Source: Nocardia aurantiaca
GTDB lineage: Bacteria; Actinomycetota; Actinomycetes; Mycobacteriales; Mycobacteriaceae
Direction of reading: 5' to 3'
DNA: 64,000 nt
NCBI RefSeq assembly: GCF_009708175.1
Contig: NZ_WMBB01000012.1
Span: forward strand, 124,001-188,000
Under the pieces are notes generated by a model. It saw only the letters and a list, made by a program, of their open reading frames with translations. It was not told the origin of the DNA and ran no database searches. A program made the translations under genes and the position numbers. Positions 47,491 through 55,648 of the stretch are shown here, one piece after another; the first letter of the stretch is position 1, and each line of letters begins with the position of its first letter.

Positions 47491-48942
47491 ATGGCAATTT
47501 TCATGACGGTGAACGGGAAAGCCACGCCGATTTGTCCGGCCGCGACGCATACCTCCCTGCTGGATTTTCTCCGGGAGCAGGGACTCACCGGGTGTAAGGA
47601 GGGTTGCGCGGAAGGCGAATGCGGCGCGTGTTCGGTGCTGGTGGCCCGGCCGGGGGTGGTCGAGCCGACCGAATGGGTAGCGATCAATGCCTGTCTGCTG
47701 CCCGCCGTGGCACTGGACGGGCAGGAAATCGTCACCGCCGAGGGTTTGGGCACGCCCTCGCGACTGCATCCCGTGCAGCGCGAGATGGCCGAGCGCGGGG
47801 GATCGCAATGCGGTTACTGCACACCGGGATTCGTGTGCAGCATGGCCGCGGAGTACTACCGGCCGGATCGGCGGGCGCCGGAGAAGATCGCAGGCGACCG
47901 CGCGCACGCCGAGACCGGGCCCAATGGTTTCGATCTGCACGCGCTGAGCGGAAATCTCTGCCGATGCACCGGTTACCGGCCCATCCGCGACGCCGCCTTC
48001 GCGGTGGGCGACCCGACGGCCGAGGACGAGCTGGCCCGGCGGCGAGCGTCCGACCCGCCGGAACCGGTAGCGACCGACTTCAGTTCCGATGGGAGACGTT
48101 TCGTGCGGCCCGCGACGCTCGCGCAGGCGCTGCGGCTGCTGCGCGAGCGCCCGGACGCCACGGTGGTGGCGGGCAGCACCGACGTGGGTGTCGAGGTGAA
48201 TATCCATGGGCGGCGGGCGGATTACACACTGGTCATCGATCGGCTGCCCGAACTGCGTGGGCTGACCATCGATTCGGACCGGATCGACCTGGGCGCCGCA
48301 CTCACCCTGACCGAGATCGAACGCCGCCTCGGCGGGCGGGTGCCGCTGCTGTCGGAGTTGTTCCCGCGGTTCGCCTCTCGGCTCATTCGCAATGTCGCCA
48401 CCCTGGGCGGCAATCTGGGCACCGCCTCGCCGATCGGCGACGGTCCGCCGGTGCTGCTGGCGCTGGAAGCGTCGGTCGTGCTGGCCGATGCCGACGCCGA
48501 GCGCGAGGTCGCGCTGACCGACTACTTCACCGGCTACCGGCGCTCGGTGCGGCGGCCGGACGAACTCATCCGGGCCGTGCGCATCCCGCTGCCGTTGCCC
48601 CCGGTGACCGCCTTCCACAAGATCGCCAAACGGCGCTTCGACGACATCTCCAGTGTCGCCGTGGCTTTCGCCCTCGACATCGAGGACGGCGTCGTACGCA
48701 AGGCACGGATCGGGTTGGGTGGCGTGGCCGCCACTCCGGTGCGCGCATATCGAACCGAGGCGGCTCTCGCGGGCCGGTCCTGGAACGAATCGACCGTGGT
48801 CGAAGCCGCACAGGTGCTGCGCCATGAGGGCACGCCGCTCGACGATCATCGCGCCAGCGCGCGGTATCGCAGTGCCATGCTCGGCGAGAGCCTGCGCAAA
48901 CTGTTCGCCGAGACCACCGAGCCCGCGGGGGTGCTGTCATGA
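47491..48942 (+). CDS. xdhA: Xanthine dehydrogenase-family small subunit, 2Fe-2S plus FAD
   Basis: 483 residues. N-terminal 2Fe-2S ferredoxin domain (1-85) with CKEGCAEGECGAC and a later Cys; the second 2Fe-2S domain (90-160) with QCGYCTPGFVCSMAAEYY and GNLCRCTGYRPI. The FAD domain (about 200-480) has VVAGSTDVGVEVNIHGR, LIRNVATLGGNLGTASPIGD and a typical DYFTGYRRS. This is the XdhA-type fusion of iron-sulfur and flavin subunits that passes electrons from the Mo site to NAD+. Overlaps xdhB by 4 bp. With xdhB and xdhC it forms a complete purine-oxidising unit. Confidence 0.94.
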   Translation: MAIFMTVNGKATPICPAATHTSLLDFLREQGLTGCKEGCAEGECGACSVLVARPGVVEPTEWVAINACLLPAVALDGQEIVTAEGLGTPSRLHPVQREMAERGGSQCGYCTPGFVCSMAAEYYRPDRRAPEKIAGDRAHAETGPNGFDLHALSGNLCRCTGYRPIRDAAFAVGDPTAEDELARRRASDPPEPVATDFSSDGRRFVRPATLAQALRLLRERPDATVVAGSTDVGVEVNIHGRRADYTLVIDRLPELRGLTIDSDRIDLGAALTLTEIERRLGGRVPLLSELFPRFASRLIRNVATLGGNLGTASPIGDGPPVLLALEASVVLADADAEREVALTDYFTGYRRSVRRPDELIRAVRIPLPLPPVTAFHKIAKRRFDDISSVAVAFALDIEDGVVRKARIGLGGVAATPVRAYRTEAALAGRSWNESTVVEAAQVLRHEGTPLDDHRASARYRSAMLGESLRKLFAETTEPAGVLS

Positions 48943-51308
48943 GCGACCTGTCGCGACGACCCGAGCACCCCGTGGTGGGCGTGGCGCTGCCGCACGAGAG
49001 CGCCGCCCTGCACGTCACCGGGGCCGCGCTGTACACCGATGACCTGGTATACCGCACCAAGGATGTGCTGCACGCGTATCCGGTGCAGGTGTCGCACGCG
49101 CACGCGCGCATCACCGCCCTGCACACCGCGCCCGCGCTGCGGGTGCCCGGCGTGGTGCGGGTGCTCACCGCCGCGGACGTGCCCGGCGTCAATGACGCGG
49201 GCGTCAAGCACGACGAACCGCTGTTCCCGGACGAGGTGTGCTTCCACGGCCATGCTGTCTGCTGGGTGCTCGCCGAGACGCTGGAGGCCGCCCGGCTGGG
49301 CGCGGCCGCGGTGGCGGTGGAGCTGGAGCCGTTGCCGTCGCTCATCACCATCGAGGAAGCGATGGCGGCCGGCAGTTTCCAGGGTGCACGGCCCCAAGTG
49401 CGCTGTGGTGACCTGGAATCCGGCTTCGCCGCCTCCGCGCACATCTTCACCGGCGCAATCCACTTCTCCGACCAGGAGCACTTCTACCTCGAAACCCACG
49501 CCGCCCTGGCGCACATCGACGAGGGCGGGCAGGTGTTCGTGCAGTCCAGCACCCAGCACCCGTCGGAGACCCAGGAGATCGTCGCCCACGTGCTGGGACT
49601 GCGCGATCACGAGGTCACCGTGCAATGCCTGCGCATGGGCGGTGGTTTCGGCGGCAAGGAGATGCAGCCGCACGGCTTCGCGGCCGTCGCGGCGCTCGGC
49701 GCGACCCTCACCGGGCGGCCGGTCCGGGTGCGGCTCAACCGGACTCAGGATCTGACCATGTCCGGCAAGCGTCACGGATTCCACGCGCAGTGGCGGGTCG
49801 GATTCGACGCGGGCGGGCGCCTCCAGGCCCTGGACGTCACCCTGACCGCGGACGGCGGCTGGAGCCTGGACCTGTCGGAGCCGGTGCTGGCCCGCGCGCT
49901 CTGTCACATCGACAACATCTACTGGATTCCCAACGCGCGCTTCAACGGCCGCATCGCCAGGACCAATAAGCCGTCCAATACCGCGTTCCGCGGTTTCGGC
50001 GGGCCGCAGGGCATGCTGGTCATGGAGGACTTGCTGGGCCGCTGCGCGCCCCTGCTCGGCCTGGATCCGATGGAGCTGCGCCGCCGCAATGTCTATCGCC
50101 CCGGGCAGTCCACGCCCTACGGGCAGCAGGTGCGGCACCCCGAACGCATCACCGACACCTGGGACCAGGTTCTCGCGCTTGGCGAGATAGGCACGCGCAC
50201 AGAGGAAATCGCGGCATTCAATGCCTCGCACCCGCACGTCAAGCGTGGGCTGGCGGTCACCGGGGTCAAGTTCGGAATCTCGTTCAACATGACGGCCTTC
50301 AACCAGGCCGGTGCGCTGGTGCTGATCTACAAGGACGGGTCGGTGCTCATCAACCACGGCGGCACCGAGATGGGCCAGGGCCTGCACACCAAGATGCTGC
50401 AGGTGGCGGCCACCACGCTGGGCATTCCGCTGCACCGGGTGCGGCTCGCGCCGACCCGAACGGACAAGGTGCCCAACACCTCCGCGACAGCGGCCAGTTC
50501 CGGCGCGGACCTCAATGGCGCCGCGGTGAAGAACGCCTGCGAGCAGCTGCGGGAACGCCTGTCGCGGGTGGCGGCGACCCGCCTGGGTGTGAACGCCTCC
50601 GATGTCCGCATCGCCGACGGCGTCGCGCGTGCACTCGGTCCCGGTGACGCGACCGTCGAATGGGACGACCTGGTGCGGACGGCCTACCTCCAGCGAGTTC
50701 AGTTGTCGGCGGCCGGTTTCTACCGTACCGAGGGTCTGCACTGGGACGCCGGGACCATGCACGGTGCCCCGTTCAAGTACTTCGCCTACGGCACCGCGGC
50801 CAGCGAGGTGGAGGTGGACGGCTTCACCGGCGCTTACCGTATCCGCCGCGTCGACATCGTCCACGATGTCGGCGACAGCCTGTCCCCGCTCATCGACATC
50901 GGCCAGATCGAGGGAGGTTTCGTGCAGGGCGCGGGCTGGCTGACGCTGGAGGACATCCGCTGGGACACCGGCGACGGCCCGGGCCGCGGGCGGCTGCTGA
51001 CCCAGGCGGCCGGCACCTACAAGCTGCCCAGCTTCTCGGAGATGCCCGAGGCGTTCACTGTGACGCTGCTGCAGCACGCCCACGAGGAGGGCGTGGTGTA
51101 CGGGTCGAAGGCTGTGGGGGAGCCACCGCTCATGCTGGCGTTCTCCGTCCGCGAGGCGCTGCGTCAGGCGGCCGCCGCCTTCGGTCCGGAGGGCGTGAGC
51201 GTCGAACTGGGCGCGCCCGCAACGCCGGAGGCGGTGTACTGGGCCCTCGTCTCGGCGCGGCACGCGGGCGAACTCGTCACCGAGGAAAGCGTTTCCGCCG
51301 GTGCCTGA
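48939..51308 (+). CDS. xdhB: Xanthine dehydrogenase-family large subunit, Mo-binding
   Basis: 789 residues; ATG overlaps the xdhA stop. Molybdopterin-cytosine-dinucleotide-type hydroxylase: HVTGAALYTDDLVYRTKDVL, DQEHFYLETHAALA, MGGGFGGKEMQPHGFAA (Mo-pterin binding), TNKPSNTAFRGFGGPQGML with the substrate Arg, GTEMGQGLHTKMLQ and the catalytic Glu in KAVGEPPLMLAFSV. It hydroxylates xanthine or a related purine. The catalytic motifs are intact, so it should be active. Substrate preference is not certain without the active-site alignment. Confidence 0.94.
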   Translation: MSDLSRRPEHPVVGVALPHESAALHVTGAALYTDDLVYRTKDVLHAYPVQVSHAHARITALHTAPALRVPGVVRVLTAADVPGVNDAGVKHDEPLFPDEVCFHGHAVCWVLAETLEAARLGAAAVAVELEPLPSLITIEEAMAAGSFQGARPQVRCGDLESGFAASAHIFTGAIHFSDQEHFYLETHAALAHIDEGGQVFVQSSTQHPSETQEIVAHVLGLRDHEVTVQCLRMGGGFGGKEMQPHGFAAVAALGATLTGRPVRVRLNRTQDLTMSGKRHGFHAQWRVGFDAGGRLQALDVTLTADGGWSLDLSEPVLARALCHIDNIYWIPNARFNGRIARTNKPSNTAFRGFGGPQGMLVMEDLLGRCAPLLGLDPMELRRRNVYRPGQSTPYGQQVRHPERITDTWDQVLALGEIGTRTEEIAAFNASHPHVKRGLAVTGVKFGISFNMTAFNQAGALVLIYKDGSVLINHGGTEMGQGLHTKMLQVAATTLGIPLHRVRLAPTRTDKVPNTSATAASSGADLNGAAVKNACEQLRERLSRVAATRLGVNASDVRIADGVARALGPGDATVEWDDLVRTAYLQRVQLSAAGFYRTEGLHWDAGTMHGAPFKYFAYGTAASEVEVDGFTGAYRIRRVDIVHDVGDSLSPLIDIGQIEGGFVQGAGWLTLEDIRWDTGDGPGRGRLLTQAAGTYKLPSFSEMPEAFTVTLLQHAHEEGVVYGSKAVGEPPLMLAFSVREALRQAAAAFGPEGVSVELGAPATPEAVYWALVSARHAGELVTEESVSAGA

Positions 51309-52128
51309 CATGACCTGGGTGACCGCGGTCGCGCGGCTGCGCGCCCGCCGGGAACCCGGCGTGCTGCTCACGGTGGCGAGCGTGCGCGGCCACGCGCCGC
51401 GCCGGGCCGGGGCGAAAATGGTGGTGGGACAGGCAGATACCTGGGGCTCGATCGGCGGCGGCAATGTCGAGGCCGTCGCCGTGGAGCGCGCCCGCGAGAT
51501 GATCGCGCGCCCGCACGCCGAACCCGAGCTGAGGGAATTCGCCCTCAACGACAAGGTCGTCGATCAGCACGGCGTCCAATGCTGCGGCGGCACGGTCACC
51601 GTCCTGCTCGAACCACTGCCGGTGCGCCCGGCGGTGGCCATCTTCGGCATCGGGCATGTCGGCCTGGAACTGGCTCGCATCCTGGCCCGCCAGGATCTCG
51701 ATCTGCACCTGATCGACTCCCGGCCCGAGATGCTCACCGACGAACGCCTCACGCCCCTCGCGGACGCCCTCGCGCAAGTCCACACCCACCACACGCCCCT
51801 GCTGCCGGAGCAGATGCTCGATCAGCTTCCACCCGGCACCCACATCGTGATCATGACCCACGATCACGCCGAGGACGCGGCCCTCTGCGACGCCGCCCTG
51901 CGCGCTGACAATCTGGGCACCATCGGCCTGATCGGGTCCCCGGCCAAGTGGGCGCGTTTCCAGAAGCGCCTCACCACCGAGGGCGGCCATGCGCCGGAAG
52001 CCTTGGGCCGCATCAAAACTCCCATCGGGCTGACCGATATCACCGGCAAGGAGCCCGCCGTCATCGCCGTCAGCGTCGCGGCGGATCTGCTGCGCACCTT
52101 CGAACTCGGGGTGCGCGCCACCGACTGA
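51301..52128 (+). CDS. xdhC: XdhC-type molybdenum cofactor insertion/sulfuration chaperone
   Basis: 275 residues. XdhC/CoxI N-terminal domain (MTWVTAVARLRARREPGVLL, GSIGGGNVEAVAVERAREMI, DQHGVQCCGGTVTVLLE with two adjacent Cys) and the Rossmann-like XdhC_C domain (VAIFGIGHVGLELARILARQ, TLGTIGLIGS-like NLGTIGLIGSPAKWARFQKR). The protein binds molybdenum cofactor and assists its sulfuration before insertion in XdhB. GTG 51301 overlaps the xdhB stop by 8 bp; ATG 51310 is an alternative start. Confidence 0.9.
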   Translation: MPDMTWVTAVARLRARREPGVLLTVASVRGHAPRRAGAKMVVGQADTWGSIGGGNVEAVAVERAREMIARPHAEPELREFALNDKVVDQHGVQCCGGTVTVLLEPLPVRPAVAIFGIGHVGLELARILARQDLDLHLIDSRPEMLTDERLTPLADALAQVHTHHTPLLPEQMLDQLPPGTHIVIMTHDHAEDAALCDAALRADNLGTIGLIGSPAKWARFQKRLTTEGGHAPEALGRIKTPIGLTDITGKEPAVIAVSVAADLLRTFELGVRATD

Positions 52129-52140
52129 ACTGCTCGCCGA

Positions 52141-52239
52141 TCAGCGCGGGACTCGGATTTCGGGCATGTGGTCGGGACTGAAGAGCCGCGCCGGCCATGT
52201 CGGCCGGGTCCGGGCGGGCAGGGACACCGATTCGCCCAT
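52141..52239 (-). CDS. Possible 32-residue ORF
   Basis: ATG 52239 (AGAGG nearby upstream) encodes 32 residues, MGESVSLPARTRPTWPARLF and SPDHMPEIRVPR. It is 72 bp downstream of the flavoprotein stop on the same strand. The Pro/Arg-rich product matches nothing I recognise. It could be a small gene or chance. Confidence 0.25.
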   Translation of the reverse strand: MGESVSLPARTRPTWPARLFSPDHMPEIRVPR

Positions 52240-52310
52240 CGCCAATGCCTCTGCTCGCGCGTCCCGGCGGCGGCGATGGAAGTTCGCGGACCGCCTGTCG
52301 GTGGGGTTTA

Positions 52311-53915
52311 TCAGTGCGCGGCCGCCAACTCCACGCTGTGGGTGCCCGCGCGGCGGCCGGAGAAGACGCAGTCGGCCAGGGACAGGCCGCTCACATACGA
52401 ATTCGAGCAGACGCCCACGGCCGCCCGACCCGCCGCGAAAAGGCCGGGAATGGCCGCGCCGGAGTCGGTCCGGACCGCGCCGGTCTCCTCGTCCACCAGC
52501 AGGCCGCCCAGAGTCAGCATCGGCATCGGGTAGGTCAGCCGTGATTTGAACGAGATGTCCAGCAGGGTGAAGGGTCCCGTGTGCAGCGGGCGGCGGAGAT
52601 CGTCCGGCTTGCCGAGGGGGTCGGGCAGGTTGTGCTCGATGGCGCGATTGTGCGCGTCCACGGTCGTGCGCAGGGCCGCCGGGTCGATGCCGGCCCGGGC
52701 CGCGACCTCCTCGACGGTCCGGCCGGTCACGCTGCCGAACCGCAGCAGCCGCTCGGCCTGCATGCGCTGGAACCACACCGACTGCCGGCCGATCTGACGG
52801 CGTGCCTCGGCGGCCAGCCGGGCATCGACCAGCAGCCAGGCCCGATTGCCGGGGCTGGTGGCAATGGCCGCGCCCAGCGCCGCGCCGTAGCGGGATTCGT
52901 CGATCATGCGCTGCCCGTTGGCATCCACGGCGATCGAGCCGAAATACGCGCTCGGCGGTGCGATGAACCGCCACGTCGACAGCATGTCCATCCGCCCGGT
53001 GGCCGCGCCGACCGCCTGCGCCATGGCGATTCCGCTGCCGTCGCATCCGGCGGTCCCCAGCGGCAGGCCCTCGGCCCACGGGTAGTCCGGGGCGTGCTCC
53101 GCGACCATCTCGCCATTGGCGATGAAACCCCCGGTGGTGAGAATGACGCCCGATCGCGCCCGAATCCGCACCGGCATGCCGTAGCGCTGCTCGATACGAG
53201 CCAGGAGTGCCTGCACGGCCTTGCGCAAGCCCTGGTGGTACACACCGGGTTTCGCCGAGATGCGGGCCAGCGCGGCGAACCGCCGCCTTACCGCGGCGGG
53301 CGCGTTGCCCAGGGTGGTCGCCTCGACGCCCACGACGCGGCCGTCCTCGATCACGAGGCGCGTTGCCCTGGTGCCGATTTGCACTCGCACACCGTGTTTC
53401 GCGGCGGACTCGGCGAGCGGCCCGAACAGCTTCTTGCCCGACACCCCGCGTCCGTGCGCCCGATGCCCGCGCTGCCGCGGCACCGCCAATTCCCGGAAGC
53501 CGCCGGAGTTTTCACTTCCCGAGTAGTACAGGTAGTAGTCGTCGGTGGGGTACGAGGTCTTGAACGGGCACAGCGAGGCCTGGAACGGAACCCCGTGCCG
53601 GGTCAGCCAATCGATCAGCGCGGGTGACTCCTCGCAGAACTTCCGCAGTGTCCGCTCGCTCACGGTGTCGCCGACCTCGGCCCGCAGATACGTGAGCATG
53701 TTCTCGACATCGTCCTCGACCCCGGCGGCCTTTTGCACCCACGTGCCGCCGCCCGCATAGACGATGCCGCCGGACAGTGCCGTCGCCCCGCCGCCCAGAT
53801 ACCGGTCCAGTGCGAGCACATCGGCTCCGGATTCTCGTGCGGCCAGCGCCGCCGCGACACCCGCGCCGCCGTATCCGACCACCACCACGTCGGCCGAAGA
53901 ATCCCAGGTCCGCAC
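52311..53915 (-). CDS. FAD-dependent dehydrogenase, KstD/fumarate reductase superfamily
   Basis: About 534 residues from GTG 53915, which has AAGGTGG 8 nt upstream; GTG 53927 is possible but its Shine-Dalgarno would be too close. N-terminal FAD-binding VVVGYGGAGVAAALAARESG with GGGATALSGGIVYAGGG, a Tyr-rich stretch SYPTDDYYLYYSGSENSGGF at the substrate side, VILTTGGFIANGEMV, and the C-terminal GGLLVDEETGAVR with LFAAGRAAVGVCSNSYVSGLSLA and a GRRAG tail. 3-Ketosteroid dehydrogenases and related flavoproteins share this layout. The KstR-like box at 53961 favours a steroid substrate, but direct residues for KstD activity were not verified. Confidence 0.85.
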   Translation of the reverse strand: MRTWDSSADVVVVGYGGAGVAAALAARESGADVLALDRYLGGGATALSGGIVYAGGGTWVQKAAGVEDDVENMLTYLRAEVGDTVSERTLRKFCEESPALIDWLTRHGVPFQASLCPFKTSYPTDDYYLYYSGSENSGGFRELAVPRQRGHRAHGRGVSGKKLFGPLAESAAKHGVRVQIGTRATRLVIEDGRVVGVEATTLGNAPAAVRRRFAALARISAKPGVYHQGLRKAVQALLARIEQRYGMPVRIRARSGVILTTGGFIANGEMVAEHAPDYPWAEGLPLGTAGCDGSGIAMAQAVGAATGRMDMLSTWRFIAPPSAYFGSIAVDANGQRMIDESRYGAALGAAIATSPGNRAWLLVDARLAAEARRQIGRQSVWFQRMQAERLLRFGSVTGRTVEEVAARAGIDPAALRTTVDAHNRAIEHNLPDPLGKPDDLRRPLHTGPFTLLDISFKSRLTYPMPMLTLGGLLVDEETGAVRTDSGAAIPGLFAAGRAAVGVCSNSYVSGLSLADCVFSGRRAGTHSVELAAAH

Positions 53916-53960
53916 TGTCGCGACCACCTTCCGAAGCGAAGAAATCCGAGCGGAGAGAAC

Positions 53961-53974
53961 TATAACGCGTTCTA
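53961..53974. promoter_or_regulatory. KstR-like operator TATAACGCGTTCTA
   Basis: Matches TnnAACnnGTTnnA, the published site pattern of KstR, the TetR repressor of cholesterol catabolism in mycobacteria and relatives. It is embedded in a 22-bp near-palindrome GAACTATAACGCGTTCTAGTTC and lies 46 bp before the flavoprotein start and 65 bp before the LigD-like gene. TetR sites other than KstR can have the same form. Confidence 0.55.
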
Positions 53975-54038
53975 GTTCGATGTGCGGCTCGCGGCGAGTC
54001 GGTCGCGGCCGGTCGAAATGCCGGTTACCGTCGGACGG

Positions 54039-55004
54039 ATGGCCGGCAAGTCAGCTGTGCCGGCGGTCGAGGTGCCGGTCGGCGAGTACAGGGTGCGCGT
54101 CTCGAATCCGGATCGGGTGTACTTTCCGGAGACCGGGGCGACCAAGCTCGACCTGGTGCAGTACTACCTGAGCGTGGGCGACGGGATCGTCAACGCACTG
54201 CGGGACCGGCCGTGCATGCTGCACCGCTTCCCGAAGGGCCTGCCCGGCGGCAAGGTGCATCAGAAGCGACTGCCCGGCGGTGCGCCGGACTGGATTCCGA
54301 CCGTGCAGCTGTACTTCCCGCGCTACGGCCGCACCGCCGACGAACTCTGCGTCGAGAAGCTCGCCGACGTGATCTGGGCCGTGCAGATGTCGACCATAGA
54401 ATTCCACCCCTGGAATTCACGACGCTTCGACACCGAGATGCCCGACGAATGGCGCATCGACCTGGACCCCATGCCGGACTGCCCGTGGTCGCGGGTGCAG
54501 CGGGTGGCCGGGGTCGTGCGGGAGGTACTCGACGAGCTGGGGGCGGTCGGATGGCCGAAAACCTCCGGCGGCAAGGGATTGCACGTGTACGTGCGGATCG
54601 CACCGCGCTTCGGGTTCCAGGAGGTGCGCCGGGCCGCCCTCGCCTTCGCCCGCGAGGTGGAGCGGCGCGCACCCGCGGACGTCACCACCGCGTGGCGGCG
54701 GAAGGATCGCGATCCGACGCAGCTGTTCGTGGACTACAACCAGAACGCGCGCGACCACACCATCGCGGCGGCGTACTCGGTGCGCGGGGTGCCCGAGGCG
54801 ACGGTGTCGACTCCGGTGCGCTGGACCGAGATTCCCGAGGTGCACCCGGGCGAGTTCACCATGAAGACCGTGCCCGCGCGGTACGCCGAACTCGGCGACC
54901 TGCACGCGGGCATCGACGAGGCGGTGTTCGACATCGAACCGCTGCTCGAATGGGCCGACCGCGACAAGATCGAGGTCGACCTGGACGAGGACTCCGGAGA
55001 CTAG
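54039..55004 (+). CDS. LigD-type polymerase domain protein (AEP primase-polymerase)
   Basis: 321 residues from ATG 54039; ATG 54018 is an alternative. A stand-alone NHEJ polymerase domain of the LigD archaeo-eukaryotic primase family: VRVSNPDRVYFPETGATKLD, LVQYYLSVGDGIVNALRDRP, LHRFPKGLPGGKVHQKRLPG, IEFHPWNSRRFDTEMPDEWR, the catalytic IDLDP and TSGGKGLHVYVRI, and QLFVDYNQNARDHTIAAAYS. Mycobacteria have such separate polymerase-domain proteins besides full LigD. It synthesises or fills DNA at breaks, often preferring rNTPs; no ligase or Ku gene is present here. Convergent with the response regulator (4-bp overlap of stops). Confidence 0.92.
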   Translation: MAGKSAVPAVEVPVGEYRVRVSNPDRVYFPETGATKLDLVQYYLSVGDGIVNALRDRPCMLHRFPKGLPGGKVHQKRLPGGAPDWIPTVQLYFPRYGRTADELCVEKLADVIWAVQMSTIEFHPWNSRRFDTEMPDEWRIDLDPMPDCPWSRVQRVAGVVREVLDELGAVGWPKTSGGKGLHVYVRIAPRFGFQEVRRAALAFAREVERRAPADVTTAWRRKDRDPTQLFVDYNQNARDHTIAAAYSVRGVPEATVSTPVRWTEIPEVHPGEFTMKTVPARYAELGDLHAGIDEAVFDIEPLLEWADRDKIEVDLDEDSGD

Positions 55005-55648
55005 AGATCGTCGGTGGTGATCAGGCCGTCGCGGATGGCCCGAGCCACCAGCGCGGCCTTGGTGGGCGCCGAGCGCCCGACCGCCGCGTACTTGGCGCGG
55101 ATGCGCTCCAGATAGGTGTTGACCGTGCCGATGGTGATGTAGAGCTGCTGGGCGACAAGGGCTTTGGACTCGGTCTGGAACCAGGCCAGCAACACCTCCC
55201 GCTCCCGCCTGGACAGTCGCGGCCGGTCGTCGCCGTCGGTGCTCATGGCGCGGGCCATGGTCGGGCTCAGGTACGGCCGCACCTCGGCGGCGGCGTGCAG
55301 AGCGGTGATGAGGTGTTCGCGCCCTTCGGTTTTCGACAGGTAAGTGACCGCGCCCAGATCCAGGCAGTCCCGCACCAGGCGGGGTTCGGTGTACTGGGAA
55401 TAGACCACGACGCGGTGGCCGCGCGTGCAGATCGTGCCCAGGGCGCTCAGATCCGGTGCGCGCTGGTCGAATTGGAGATCCAGGACGATGGCGTCCAGGT
55501 CGCCGCGGTCCGGTCCGGTGGCGGACAGGAAAGCGGCCGGATCGGGATGGTCGGCGATCACCTCGATGCGCGGCTCGGCGGCGGCGCACCAGCCGCGCAC
55601 GCCGTCACGGATCAGCGGATGGTCATCGACGATGGCGATGCGGATCAT
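55001..55648 (-). CDS. NarL/LuxR-type response regulator
   Basis: 215 residues from ATG 55648, which overlaps the sensor kinase stop (ATGA). Receiver domain: IRIAIVDDHPLIRDGVRGWC, the phospho-acceptor Asp in AIVLDLQFDQ, VVVYSQYTEP and YLSKTEG with the conserved Lys. C-terminal LuxR helix-turn-helix: RLSRREREVLLAWFQTESKA and LYITIGTVNTYLERIRAKY. Partner of the sensor at 55645. Target genes unknown. The HTH lacks the usual Glu-Ile-A pattern in its first helix, consistent with the actinobacterial subgroup around. Confidence 0.92.
   Translation of the reverse strand: MIRIAIVDDHPLIRDGVRGWCAAAEPRIEVIADHPDPAAFLSATGPDRGDLDAIVLDLQFDQRAPDLSALGTICTRGHRVVVYSQYTEPRLVRDCLDLGAVTYLSKTEGREHLITALHAAAEVRPYLSPTMARAMSTDGDDRPRLSRREREVLLAWFQTESKALVAQQLYITIGTVNTYLERIRAKYAAVGRSAPTKAALVARAIRDGLITTDDL

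Noticed and set aside
47263..48849. Minus-strand 528-residue frame opposite xdhA
   Set aside because: xdhA on the plus strand has intact 2Fe-2S and FAD motifs; the opposing frame shows none.
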